Source: Sediminicoccus sp. KRV36
GTDB taxonomy: Bacteria > Pseudomonadota > Alphaproteobacteria > Acetobacterales > Acetobacteraceae
Direction of reading: 5' to 3'
Length of the DNA stretch: 64,000 bases
NCBI RefSeq assembly: GCF_023243115.1
Contig: NZ_CP085081.1
Span: forward strand, 248,001-312,000
Numbering within the stretch: the stretch's first letter is position 1; each line of letters starts with the position of its first letter. Below are positions 42,686-50,683 of this stretch, piece after piece. Below the pieces are notes generated by a model that was not told the DNA's origin, ran no database searches, and saw nothing but the letters and a program-made list of their open reading frames with translations. Made by a program: the position numbers and the translations under genes.

Positions 42686-44074
42686 TCAGAGCGCCGTGGG
42701 CGAGAGCGTGTTGCAGCCATTGCGGGCCCGCAGCCGGTCACAGGCTTGCTGTGCGCTGGTCTGGCTCAGGCCCGTCACCCTTGCGCGGAACAGCGTGGCG
42801 CGGCCAACCTGGACGGGCGTCACCTGCGCGCGGCCGCCAATGCTGCTTTGCGCCGACTGAGCCGCCTGCCGCGCCAGATCCGGCGAACTGAAGGCACCGA
42901 CCTGCACCCCCCAGCCGCCGGGGGCGCTGGCGGGCGCTGGGCGGAAGCCAGCGGGCAGGGTGCCGGCCTGGGCCGTGCTGATCAGGCCGAAGCTGCGCCC
43001 TTGCCCCGCCGCGGAGGGGCTCGCCACGGGCTGTGCCGCCACGGAGGGGCGGCTTGCCACCAATTGCGGCGCCGAGGCAGGGCGATTGCCGATTTCCGCG
43101 AGGCGTGCCGCGCCCTCTGGCGTCGAGCCATCGGGAATGGGGTCCATGCGGGCCACGATGATCCGCCCGTCACTCATCACTTCGCCCTCGGGTGCTGCGG
43201 CCCGATTGGTGCTCTCCGCCAGGCGGGCGGCGCCTTCCGGCGTCGAGCCATCGGGGATCGGCTCCATCGCGACCACACCGCCCCGGGCGAGGAAGCTGCC
43301 ACCGCTGGCGGTGACGGCGGGTGCGGCGGCCGAGGCCATGCGGACCGGCGCCGCACTCGGCTCGGCCGGGGGCAGGGCGGCATATTGGGCATTCTGCTCG
43401 CGGATGGCGCGCTGCTCGGCCAGGGCTGTGCGGGTGGCCGGGTCCATGCGGCGGGGGCCGGGCGGCACGTTCAACGGAATTTCGCCAGCGGCATAAATCT
43501 CGGCCGGCGCGCGGCGGACCGGGCTGCTGGTGATCACGCGGGGGCCGACACGGGCCACGTAGTTGCGCGTCTCGGTCGGCAGGCCCTGGTTGTTGTAGAG
43601 GTAGTTCTCCAGCCGGCGCGGCCCGGCATTATAGGCGGCCAGGAAGGCAGGTGAGCCGTAAAGCTCATACATCTGGCGCAGATAGGCGGTCCCGGCCATC
43701 AGATTGTCATAGGGGTGGTAGGGGTCATCCCCCAGATCGTGGCGGCGCTGCAATTCGCGGTAGGTGCCGGGCATCACCTGCATCAACCCCATCGCACCGA
43801 CGGGGGAGGTGGCGCCGGCGCGGCCACCGGATTCCTGGCGCATCACTTCGCGGATCCAGCGATCCGGCACGTCAAAGCGGCGGGAGGCTTCGCGGATCCA
43901 GGGGCCCCAGGGGTCACTCGGCGGGCCGGGCGGATCGTAGCTGCCGCGGGAAATTCCGGAGGAACGGGTCGGCGCAGTGGGAGTTTGGGCACAGGCCGCC
44001 AAGAGGCAAAGTGCGGTGACCGCGGCCAAGGGGCGCGCCAATCGAACGTATCTGCCAGCCATCAAATGGGCCAT
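42686..44074 (-). CDS. Lytic transglycosylase lipoprotein with SPOR domain
   Basis: The 462-residue protein has a lipoprotein signal with cysteine 28 (ALCLLAAC), a soluble lytic transglycosylase domain (about 55-180) with catalytic E81 in VMRQESGG, GAMGLMQVMPGTY and FLAAYNAGPRRLENY, an Ala/Pro-rich central part, and a carboxy-terminal SPOR domain (about 385-455). It cleaves peptidoglycan, probably at septal denuded glycans. The middle contains two copies of a segment, PIPDGSTPEGAARLAE, spaced exactly 40 residues. The start at 44074 is one of two in-frame ATGs; 44062 is also possible. Confidence 0.9.
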   Translation of the reverse strand: MAHLMAGRYVRLARPLAAVTALCLLAACAQTPTAPTRSSGISRGSYDPPGPPSDPWGPWIREASRRFDVPDRWIREVMRQESGGRAGATSPVGAMGLMQVMPGTYRELQRRHDLGDDPYHPYDNLMAGTAYLRQMYELYGSPAFLAAYNAGPRRLENYLYNNQGLPTETRNYVARVGPRVITSSPVRRAPAEIYAAGEIPLNVPPGPRRMDPATRTALAEQRAIREQNAQYAALPPAEPSAAPVRMASAAAPAVTASGGSFLARGGVVAMEPIPDGSTPEGAARLAESTNRAAAPEGEVMSDGRIIVARMDPIPDGSTPEGAARLAEIGNRPASAPQLVASRPSVAAQPVASPSAAGQGRSFGLISTAQAGTLPAGFRPAPASAPGGWGVQVGAFSSPDLARQAAQSAQSSIGGRAQVTPVQVGRATLFRARVTGLSQTSAQQACDRLRARNGCNTLSPTAL

Positions 44075-44288
44075 CCTGTGGAAACTCCCCCTGAATTCAC
44101 TGCGGAAGTTGCGCTCCGAACCACCCCCATGGCGAGGAACGCAGCAGCGATAGCCCTGACCGCAAGCGGCGATGAGCGGCACAGACATACCGCCGCCCGA
44201 CCGTTCAGATCAAGCAAAGAAGTCTTTCCTGTGGCGGCGTGCGAGGGACAGCGTTGTTGCCGGCCCTGCATTCCGCCTAAAAGGATCC

Positions 44289-44708
44289 ATGCAATCCTCG
44301 CGACCAGTCGCCCTCCACCGCCCACCTGCCGCCCGATACATGGCCCTGCTGCTGGGCGCCGTTCTGGCGGGCTGCGGCGGGCCAAGCCCGGAGACGCCGG
44401 CCGCGGTGGAAGCAGCCCCCCTGCCGGCGGAACCCTCCAGCGAGCGGGGCATCATCCTGGGTGCTCGCGCCTTGGGCGCGGACCCGGTGGGGGAAAGGGC
44501 GCGGGTGGTGGCGCAGGTGCTGCGCGTGGCCCAGGGCGGACGCGGGGCGTCAGGCGCGGGCGCGATGGAGGTCATCATCCGGCTGGAGGCTGGCGGGCGC
44601 GATGTGGCGCTGGTCCAACCCGCCGAGGCCTGGTTGCGGCCAGGCCAGCGGGTGCGGCTGATGCCGGGTGCCAGCCCCACACTGGCGCGAGATTCCGGCG
44701 GGGCCTGA
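44289..44708 (+). CDS. Lipoprotein resembling the SlyB carboxy-terminal half
   Basis: The 139-residue protein has a lipobox LAGC in MALLLGAVLAGCGGPS. If translation starts at 44340 instead, the signal begins at that Met; the ATG at 44289 sits close behind AAGGA. The mature part has GERARVVAQVLRV and ends with AMEVIIRLEAGGRDVALVQ and LRPGQRVRLMPG, similar to the end of SlyB/PcP outer-membrane lipoproteins. The glycine-zipper of SlyB is missing. Divergent from the transglycosylase gene. Confidence 0.6.
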   Translation: MQSSRPVALHRPPAARYMALLLGAVLAGCGGPSPETPAAVEAAPLPAEPSSERGIILGARALGADPVGERARVVAQVLRVAQGGRGASGAGAMEVIIRLEAGGRDVALVQPAEAWLRPGQRVRLMPGASPTLARDSGGA

Positions 44709-44733
44709 CCCGCTGGCCGGCGCAGGCTATTTT
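44703..44733 (+). terminator. Candidate terminator between convergent genes
   Basis: GCCTG (44703-44707) pairs with CAGGC (44723-44727) with an inner CGC/GCG pair, followed by TATTTT. It spans the stop of the SlyB-like gene and the end of the convergent glmU gene. Confidence 0.4.
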
Positions 44734-46022
44734 CCCCTGAAGCCACGGCCGGGCTTGTTCACCTGCCGCCCGCGAGCAATGGCCAGCGCGTCATCCGGCA
44801 CATCCTGCGTGACCACGGAGCCCGCCGCCACCAGCGCGCGGTCCCCCACGCGGACCGGGGCCACCAGGGCCGTGTCGCTGCCGATGAAGGCGCCGGCGCC
44901 GATCTCGGTGCGGTGCTTGTTCACGCCATCATAATTGCAGGTGATGGTGCCCGCGCCGATATTCGAGCCGGCGCCGATGCTGACATCCCCAAGGTAGCTG
45001 AGGTGGTTGGCCTTGGCACCCGCCCCCATCGTCGCCGCCTTCAGCTCCACGAAATTGCCGACATGCGCGGCCTCGCCCACATCGGTGCCCGGGCGGAGCC
45101 GGGCATAGGGGCCGATGATCGCGCCCTTGCGGATGACGCATTGCTCGAGATGGGAAAAGGCGCGGATCTGCACCCCCTCCTCCACGGTCACGCCGGGGGC
45201 GAAGACCACATGCGGCTCCACGACCACATCACGGCCCAATCGCGTGTCCCAGGCGAGGCATACCGTCTCGGGCAGGGTCAGCGTGGCGCCGCCCAGCATG
45301 GCCCGCAGCCGAAGCCGGGCCTGGATCTCGGCCTCGGCGGCGGCGAGTTCGACGCGGCTGTTGATGCCGCGCAGCTCCGCCTCGGGCGCTTCCACGGCGC
45401 GGTTGCGGCGGCCTTCGGCATGGGCCGCGCCCAGCACGTCGGTCAGGTAGAATTCGCCCTGGCGGTTGTCATTCCGCAAGCCGGCCAGCCAGCGCGAGAG
45501 ATCAGGCCAGGCGGCGCAGACCACGCCCGCATTGCACAAGGCGATGGCGCGCTCCGCCTCGGTCGCATCGGCCCATTCGACGATGCGTTCCACGTCACCC
45601 GACGCGCTTTGCACCACGCGGCCATATCTGGCCGGGTCCGACGGGCGCATCGCCAGCATGGCGAGATCGGCGCTGCCACGCGCCGCCACCAGGCGCTCCA
45701 GCGTCGCGGCGGAGATCAGGGGATTGTCGCCGTAGAGCACGGCGACATCGCCGGTGAAGCCTTCCAGCAGGGGGGCGGCCATGCGGGCGGCATGGCCGGT
45801 GCCCAGCCTTTCGGCCTGCACCACGCTCGCATGGGGTTGAACGGCCTGCTGCAATTCCGGCATGCCGGGGCCGGCGACGATGATGATCCGCTCGAACACC
45901 GCCTCGCAGGCGGCGATGAGGTGGTTGATCATGGGCCGCCCGGCGATGCGATGCATCACCTTGGGCATGGCGGACTGCATGCGGGTGCCCTGACCCGCCG
46001 CGAGGATGATGGCTGCGCGCAT
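44727..46022 (-). CDS. glmU: Bifunctional UDP-GlcNAc pyrophosphorylase / GlcN-1-P acetyltransferase
   Basis: The 431-residue protein makes UDP-N-acetylglucosamine for cell-wall and lipid A synthesis. The amino-terminal uridylyltransferase domain has LAAGQGTRMQSAMPKVMHRI, GTGHA and YGDNPLI. The carboxy-terminal left-handed beta helix has PYARLRPGTDVG, HVGNFVELKAA, KANHLSYLGD and ITCNYDGVNKHRT. Both active sites look intact. The length is slightly below the Escherichia coli enzyme. The ATG at 46022 is the family start; the frame is open from 46058. It is divergent from gph. Confidence 0.96.
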   Translation of the reverse strand: MRAAIILAAGQGTRMQSAMPKVMHRIAGRPMINHLIAACEAVFERIIIVAGPGMPELQQAVQPHASVVQAERLGTGHAARMAAPLLEGFTGDVAVLYGDNPLISAATLERLVAARGSADLAMLAMRPSDPARYGRVVQSASGDVERIVEWADATEAERAIALCNAGVVCAAWPDLSRWLAGLRNDNRQGEFYLTDVLGAAHAEGRRNRAVEAPEAELRGINSRVELAAAEAEIQARLRLRAMLGGATLTLPETVCLAWDTRLGRDVVVEPHVVFAPGVTVEEGVQIRAFSHLEQCVIRKGAIIGPYARLRPGTDVGEAAHVGNFVELKAATMGAGAKANHLSYLGDVSIGAGSNIGAGTITCNYDGVNKHRTEIGAGAFIGSDTALVAPVRVGDRALVAAGSVVTQDVPDDALAIARGRQVNKPGRGFRGK

Positions 46023-46110
46023 GCACAAGGCGTAGCCGTCCGTGCCCCCGCACCGCAAGCCCGGCGGGCGGCCGGTTGCGGCCCATCGGGGGCGGCGCTA
46101 CCAGCAGCCC

Positions 46111-46737
46111 ATGCGCCTTGCGATCTTCGACCTCGACGGCACTCTGGTGGACAGCGCGCCCGATCTCTCCGCTGCCGTGAACCGGCTGATGCTGGCCCGG
46201 GGCCTCGCCCCCTTCGCGCTGCCCGACGTGGCGGCGATGATCGGCGATGGGGCGCGCGCCCTGCTCGACAAGGCCTTTACCGCCCGCGGTGTCGCCTTTG
46301 AGGAGCATCTCCTGCCTGGCTTCCTTGCTGATCTGGAGGCGAATTCCGCCGTGCTGACCCGCCCCTACCCCGGCATGGTCGCCACGCTGGAGGCCCTCAC
46401 GCAGCAAGGTTGGCAGCATGCCATCTGCACCAACAAGCCGATCGCGGCGACGCGGGCGCTGCTGGATGCGCTGGGCCTCGCGCCGCATTTCGCGCTGGTG
46501 CTGGGTGGTGACAGCCTGCCGGTGAAAAAGCCCGATCCCGGCCATGTGCGTGGCATCCTGCAAGGCATGGGCGTGGCGCCGGGCGATGCGGTGATGATCG
46601 GCGACCACCAGAATGACATTCGCGCCGCGCGCGGCGCCGGGGTGCGCAGCGTTTTCGCCGCCTGGGGTTATGGCGATGGCGCGGGCGCGGATCTGCAGGC
46701 CGCAAGCCCGGCGGCGCTGCCCGCGCTAATCGGCTGA
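46111..46737 (+). CDS. gph: Phosphoglycolate phosphatase-type HAD hydrolase
   Basis: The 208-residue protein has the HAD motifs FDLDGTLVDSAPDL (nucleophile D7 and D9), ICTNK, KKPDPGHV and MIGDHQNDIRAAR. Phosphoglycolate phosphatases have this length and cap type; other small phosphate esters are possible substrates. The last 12 bases overlap the end of the convergent DUF3108 gene. Confidence 0.88.
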   Translation: MRLAIFDLDGTLVDSAPDLSAAVNRLMLARGLAPFALPDVAAMIGDGARALLDKAFTARGVAFEEHLLPGFLADLEANSAVLTRPYPGMVATLEALTQQGWQHAICTNKPIAATRALLDALGLAPHFALVLGGDSLPVKKPDPGHVRGILQGMGVAPGDAVMIGDHQNDIRAARGAGVRSVFAAWGYGDGAGADLQAASPAALPALIG

Positions 46738-47484
46738 GGTGAGTTCGACCAGGTTCGCCTGGATATTGCCCCACCAGCGGCTGGCGATATCAATCCGCAC
46801 AGGGATGGCCGGCGCGCCGGGGCGCGTCACGCCGAACAGCAGGACGCTGCGCGTGGGCCGCGCGGCATCCTCGATAGGGCGGTCCATCGCGATGCCAGCC
46901 AGCGGGCGGCTTTCGACGATGCAGCGGAGCATTCCACGATCCGCCACCTGCACGATGGGATCGGTCGTCACGTCGAACTGCACGAGGCGCCGGCCGTCAA
47001 AGGTGCGGGTGCGGATATCGCACCGCGCCGTCTCCCGGACATGGCCGGTCAGCAGGACGAGGGCCGAGAGGGGATCGATATTGCCGCGGCGCGCGTCATC
47101 GGGCAGGGGCGTGCGCTCCAGGTCCTGCGCGGGTTCCAGCGTCGTGACGCGGGCGGTTCCGTCGGGGCCGTATTCCAGGAGGGTGCGCCGGGCCATGCCC
47201 CGCCAGGTGCCATCGCTCTGATAGCGGCGCGGCGATGCCGCCCCGGCGCGCAGGATGCCCTCGCTGCGGGCCTGGCTTTCCGAGCGCATGAACAATGAGG
47301 CCACGCCGCGGCTGCGGGTGCGGGTCTCAAGGCTGTATGGCGTGCCCGCCGGGCCCAAAGTGAAGCGGATCTCGGCATCCATCACATGGACCCCGGCCGC
47401 GCTGATCACATAGGTCGCGCGCCAGTTCTCGGCCCAGGCGGGGGCGGCGAGCAGCAACAGAGCGAGGGTGATACGACCAAGCAT
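46726..47484 (-). CDS. DUF3108 family periplasmic protein
   Basis: The 252-residue protein has a signal peptide (MLGRITLALLLLAAPAWA) and the DUF3108 pattern of a beta-rich protein: WRATYVISAAGVHVMDAEI, TRSRGVASLFMRSESQA, YQSDGTWRG, DPLSALVLL and ARCDIRTRTFDGRRLVQF (shortened segments). The function is unknown; relatives are secreted envelope proteins. The start is the ATG at 47484, as the upstream extension of the frame lacks a signal. Confidence 0.8.
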   Translation of the reverse strand: MLGRITLALLLLAAPAWAENWRATYVISAAGVHVMDAEIRFTLGPAGTPYSLETRTRSRGVASLFMRSESQARSEGILRAGAASPRRYQSDGTWRGMARRTLLEYGPDGTARVTTLEPAQDLERTPLPDDARRGNIDPLSALVLLTGHVRETARCDIRTRTFDGRRLVQFDVTTDPIVQVADRGMLRCIVESRPLAGIAMDRPIEDAARPTRSVLLFGVTRPGAPAIPVRIDIASRWWGNIQANLVELTSAD

Positions 47485-47567
47485 GAGGCCTGATCTGGTG
47501 CGGCCAGGGTGGATGCGCAAGCGTCTTGACAGAAGGGACATCCCGCCGCAAACGGAGCCCCTCGGAT

Positions 47568-47642
47568 GGGCGCGTAGCTCAGCGGTAGAGCACTGCCTTC
47601 ACACGGCAGGGGCCACAGGTTCAATCCCTGTCGCGCCCACCA
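47568..47642 (+). tRNA. tRNA-Val (anticodon CAC)
   Basis: The acceptor arms GGGCGCG and CGCGCCC (47568-47574 and 47632-47638) pair perfectly, with discriminator A and encoded CCA. The anticodon stem CTGCC/GGCAG holds loop TTCACAC, giving CAC at 47600-47602, which reads GUG. D and T arms (GGTTCAATCC) are normal. No integrated element follows it in this window. Confidence 0.95.
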
Positions 47643-47667
47643 TCCGGCCCCCGCATCAATTGCGAAC

Positions 47668-47679
47668 ACTCAATTGAGT
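47668..47679. repeat. Perfect 12-bp palindrome ACTCAATTGAGT
   Basis: This palindrome lies 26 bases after the tRNA-Val gene and about 240 bases before the STAS gene. A second CAATTG lies just upstream at 47657-47662. It could be a regulator site or part of the tRNA 3-prime region. The rest of the 275-base gap to 47918 shows nothing I can name. Confidence 0.4.
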
Positions 47680-47917
47680 CGCCAGGCCGCACCCCCGGCC
47701 ACTGGAATGTCTGCCCAGCGTTCAACGGAACGCCCGGCGCCGTGTCCCCCGTCTCCCGCGCGGCGGAATGAAGCACGGCCGGCGCACCGCCATGGTTCAC
47801 GCGCCCTTCCGCCTTCGAGCGCCACAAAACTGTCACTCCCCAAGGGCATGAGCTCCTTCTATGGCAAGCTCCGATCAGGTCGGCGTCGGATCACGACCAG
47901 GCAGATGGGGATTTCCA

Positions 47918-48256
47918 ATGGACATCAAGTTTGAGCAGCTTCCCTCCGGCGTCGCCGTCATCCTGCTGAATGGCCGGATGGACATCACCGGGGCCATGCG
48001 GATTGACGTGCAATTCGCCGCCGTGGCCGCGGCCAACCGGGCCGTGGTGGTGGATCTCGGCGGGGTGGAGTTCATGGCGTCGATGGGACTGCGGACGCTG
48101 ATCATGGGCGCGAAATCCATGCACTCGAAATCCGGCCGCATGGTCCTCTACCGGCCGACACCCATGGTCGAGGAGGTGCTGGTGACCAGCGGCACCACCA
48201 CCATCATCCCCCTCGCGCACGAGCTGGTGGAGGCCGAGGCCCTGGCGCTGGGATGA
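47918..48256 (+). CDS. STAS-domain anti-anti-sigma-type protein
   Basis: The 112-residue protein is a lone STAS domain: ILLNGRMDITGA, VVVDLGGVEFMASMGLRTLI. The phosphorylatable serine of SpoIIAA-type proteins aligns with S55, but the usual aspartate before it is A54 (FMASMG in place of FMDSSG). It should bind the RsbW-type kinase encoded next, with which it overlaps by four bases. MDIKFEQ at 47918 is the likely start. Confidence 0.88.
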   Translation: MDIKFEQLPSGVAVILLNGRMDITGAMRIDVQFAAVAAANRAVVVDLGGVEFMASMGLRTLIMGAKSMHSKSGRMVLYRPTPMVEEVLVTSGTTTIIPLAHELVEAEALALG

Positions 48257-48660
48257 ACCCGCGCAGCATCGAACTGCGGGCTGATTTCGCCGAGCTGCCA
48301 CGCCTCGCCGAATGGGCCGAACGCCAGGCCCGGGACCTCGCGCTGGATGCGCGCAGCCTCTACGCCATCCAGCTCTGCCTGGAGGAGGTTGTCGCCAATC
48401 TCGTCATGCATGCGCAGCCAGCGACCGAAGCCGGGACCACCATCACCGTGCGCATCGAGGGGGCGCCGCTGCGTGTCACGGTGGAGGATGACGCGATCGC
48501 CTTCGACCCGACGCGCCTCGCACCCGCTGAGGCGCCGGCGGCGCTGGAGCATGCCAGCATTGGTGGTCTCGGCCTTGGGCTGGTGCGCGGCTTTTCCAGC
48601 CGCTGCGATTATGCAAGCGGGGCTGGGCGCAATCGCCTGGTCATGGAATTCGCCGCGTGA
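48253..48660 (+). CDS. RsbW-type anti-sigma / switch kinase (HATPase)
   Basis: The 135-residue protein is a GHKL ATPase of the anti-sigma type: N box EEVVANLVMHA, G1-like VEDDAIAFDP and G2 GGLGLGLVRGF. It would phosphorylate or release the STAS protein. No sigma factor or PP2C phosphatase gene is nearby, so the target is unknown; such orphan pairs also control biofilm or secretion rather than sigma factors. Confidence 0.88.
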   Translation: MNPRSIELRADFAELPRLAEWAERQARDLALDARSLYAIQLCLEEVVANLVMHAQPATEAGTTITVRIEGAPLRVTVEDDAIAFDPTRLAPAEAPAALEHASIGGLGLGLVRGFSSRCDYASGAGRNRLVMEFAA

Positions 48661-48701
48661 TCAGGGGCCTGGGTGAGGTGACCTGAAGCGCCCACGCGCT
48701 G

Positions 48702-49682
48702 TCAGGGCCGCAACACCACGCGGCCCACGGCACGGCGTTCGCGCACCTCGGCCATGGCTTCGCGGAACTGCGTGAGCGGATAGCCGGCATGTACCTCCGG
48801 GCGCAGCTTGCCCGCCGCCCACCAGAGCATCAGCTGGTCCCACAGGGCCCGGACGCGTGGTGCATGCGCCGCACGCCCATCGCCCGGCGACCAGCCAAGA
48901 TAAGTCCCCCAATTCAGCCCGGCGACGGCGATGTTCTTCAGCAACAGGATATTCGCCGGCACGGTGGGAATGCGCCCGGCCGCATAGCCCACCGTGACCA
49001 GCGTGCCGCCATCGGCCAGGCAGCGCAGCGATTCATCGAAGACATCGCCGCCCAGCGTATCCAGCACGCAGGCCACGCCCAGACCGGCCGTCACGTCGCG
49101 CACGGCGTCGCGGAAGGGCAGGGCGCTGTCCAGCACGGCATCGGCGCCGCGCGCATGCAGCATGGGGTGCTTGGCGAGGCCCGCCCGCGCGATGACGCGG
49201 GCACCCAATGCCTTGAGGATTTCCACACCGGCCAGGCCCACGCCGCCGGCGGCACCATGCACCAGCACCCAGTCGCCAGGTTGCACCCGGCCGCGCCACA
49301 TCAGGGCCGAGGCGGCGGTCGGATAGCTGATCGGGAAGGCCACGGCCGGCTCCAGCGGCAAGCCATCGGGGATCGGCACGACATGGATGGCATCCACCAC
49401 GCATTGTTCCGCGAAACCGCCCCAATCGAGTGCGGCGAAGACGCGCGTGCCCACCGGCAGCGGCCCCTCCAGCACAGTGCCCACCACCTCGGTGCCAGGG
49501 GCGAAGGGCAGCGGCGGCCTGCGTTGGTATTTCCCTGCCACCACCAGCTGCACCGCAAAGGAGACGCCCGCCGCCGCCACCTGGATGCGCACGGCACCGG
49601 GCCGCATCACGGGCGGGGCAATGTCCTTCACCTCCAGCGCATCGAAATCCCGCCAGGATTCACAGATCAGCGCGCGCATCAT
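48702..49682 (-). CDS. NADPH:quinone reductase-like zinc-independent MDR protein
   Basis: The 326-residue protein belongs to the medium-chain reductase superfamily: GTEVVGTVLEGPLPVGTRV, nucleotide-binding VHGAAGGVGLAGVEILKALGARVIA (shortened: GAAGGVGLAG), and LDTLGGDVFDESLRC. The cysteine ligands of zinc alcohol dehydrogenases are absent. The substrate is unknown. Its ATG overlaps the stop of the Bug receptor gene (ATGA), so both come from one transcript. Confidence 0.88.
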   Translation of the reverse strand: MMRALICESWRDFDALEVKDIAPPVMRPGAVRIQVAAAGVSFAVQLVVAGKYQRRPPLPFAPGTEVVGTVLEGPLPVGTRVFAALDWGGFAEQCVVDAIHVVPIPDGLPLEPAVAFPISYPTAASALMWRGRVQPGDWVLVHGAAGGVGLAGVEILKALGARVIARAGLAKHPMLHARGADAVLDSALPFRDAVRDVTAGLGVACVLDTLGGDVFDESLRCLADGGTLVTVGYAAGRIPTVPANILLLKNIAVAGLNWGTYLGWSPGDGRAAHAPRVRALWDQLMLWWAAGKLRPEVHAGYPLTQFREAMAEVRERRAVGRVVLRP

Positions 49683-50623
49683 TCCCCCTTGATGTCGGCG
49701 TCACGGATCAGCCGGCCGAAGCGATCATATTCCTCGCGGAGGAAGCGTGAAAATGCTTCCGGCGTGCTGGCGACGGGCTCCGCCCCCATGGCCAGGAAGC
49801 GCGCCTGCGCCTCGGGCGTGGCCAGGACGCGGGCCACGGCTTGCTGCATGCGCGTGGCGAGGGCGGGCGGCAGCCGGGGCGGGGCCCACATGCCGTACCA
49901 TGTGGAAATCTCATAGCCCGGCACCGTCTCGGCCACAGTCGGCAATTCCGGGTGGCCGGGCAGCCGCGCCGTGGTGGTGACGGCCAGCGCGCGCAGCCGC
50001 CCCGCCCGGATATGCCCGGCCGAGGAAGCGAGGCTGTCGAACATCACCTGCACCGTGCCGCCCAGCAGATCCTGCAAGGCCGGCCCCGAGCCGCGATAGG
50101 GCACATGCACCATCTCCGTGCGGGTCATCAGCTTGAACAGCTCCCCCGCCAGATGCGGCGCGCCGCCGATGGAGGAGGATGCGTAGGACAGCCGCCCCGG
50201 CTGGCTCCGCGCCAGGGCGATCAGCTCCGCGACATCCCGCGCCGGCACGGCATCATTCACCACCAGGATCAGCGGCACCTTCACGATCTCGGTGATGGGG
50301 GTGAAATCCGCGAGGCTGTCGAAGGGCATGTTGCGCTGGAGATGCGGGACGATGACATGCGCCGAGGCATTGACCAGGAAGGTGCTTCCATCCGGCGCCG
50401 CGCGCGCCACCTCGCCCGCGCCGATGGAGCCGCCCGCGCCGGGCCGGTTTTCGACCAGGGCGGGCTGCAGGCCGGCCGCGGTGACGCGCGCCACAAGGTC
50501 GGTCGGCCCGCCGGGCGGATAGGGCACGATGAAGCGGACCGGCCGCTCCTGTGCCGCCGCCGTCATGAATGGGGCCGGCGCGGCCAAGCCGGCCGCCAGA
50601 GCGGCCCGTCTCGTGGCGTTCAT
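49679..50623 (-). CDS. Bug family tripartite tricarboxylate-type solute-binding receptor
   Basis: The 314-residue protein has a signal (RRAALAAGLAAPAPFMTAAAQ) and the Bug receptor fold: PVRFIVPYPPGGPTDLVAR, VENRPGAGGSIGAGEV, YASSSIGGAPHLAGELF and VHVPYRGSGPALQDLLGG (fragments of each). These receptors bind carboxylates or amides, often without a linked transporter, as here. Transcribed divergently from a CoA-transferase gene, with a 60-base gap. Confidence 0.92.
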   Translation of the reverse strand: MNATRRAALAAGLAAPAPFMTAAAQERPVRFIVPYPPGGPTDLVARVTAAGLQPALVENRPGAGGSIGAGEVARAAPDGSTFLVNASAHVIVPHLQRNMPFDSLADFTPITEIVKVPLILVVNDAVPARDVAELIALARSQPGRLSYASSSIGGAPHLAGELFKLMTRTEMVHVPYRGSGPALQDLLGGTVQVMFDSLASSAGHIRAGRLRALAVTTTARLPGHPELPTVAETVPGYEISTWYGMWAPPRLPPALATRMQQAVARVLATPEAQARFLAMGAEPVASTPEAFSRFLREEYDRFGRLIRDADIKGE

Positions 50624-50683
50624 CTGCCCTCCCTTTCCAGCCGTTGATTTTGGAGGATGATAGGCCCAATCCGGAGGAACACC

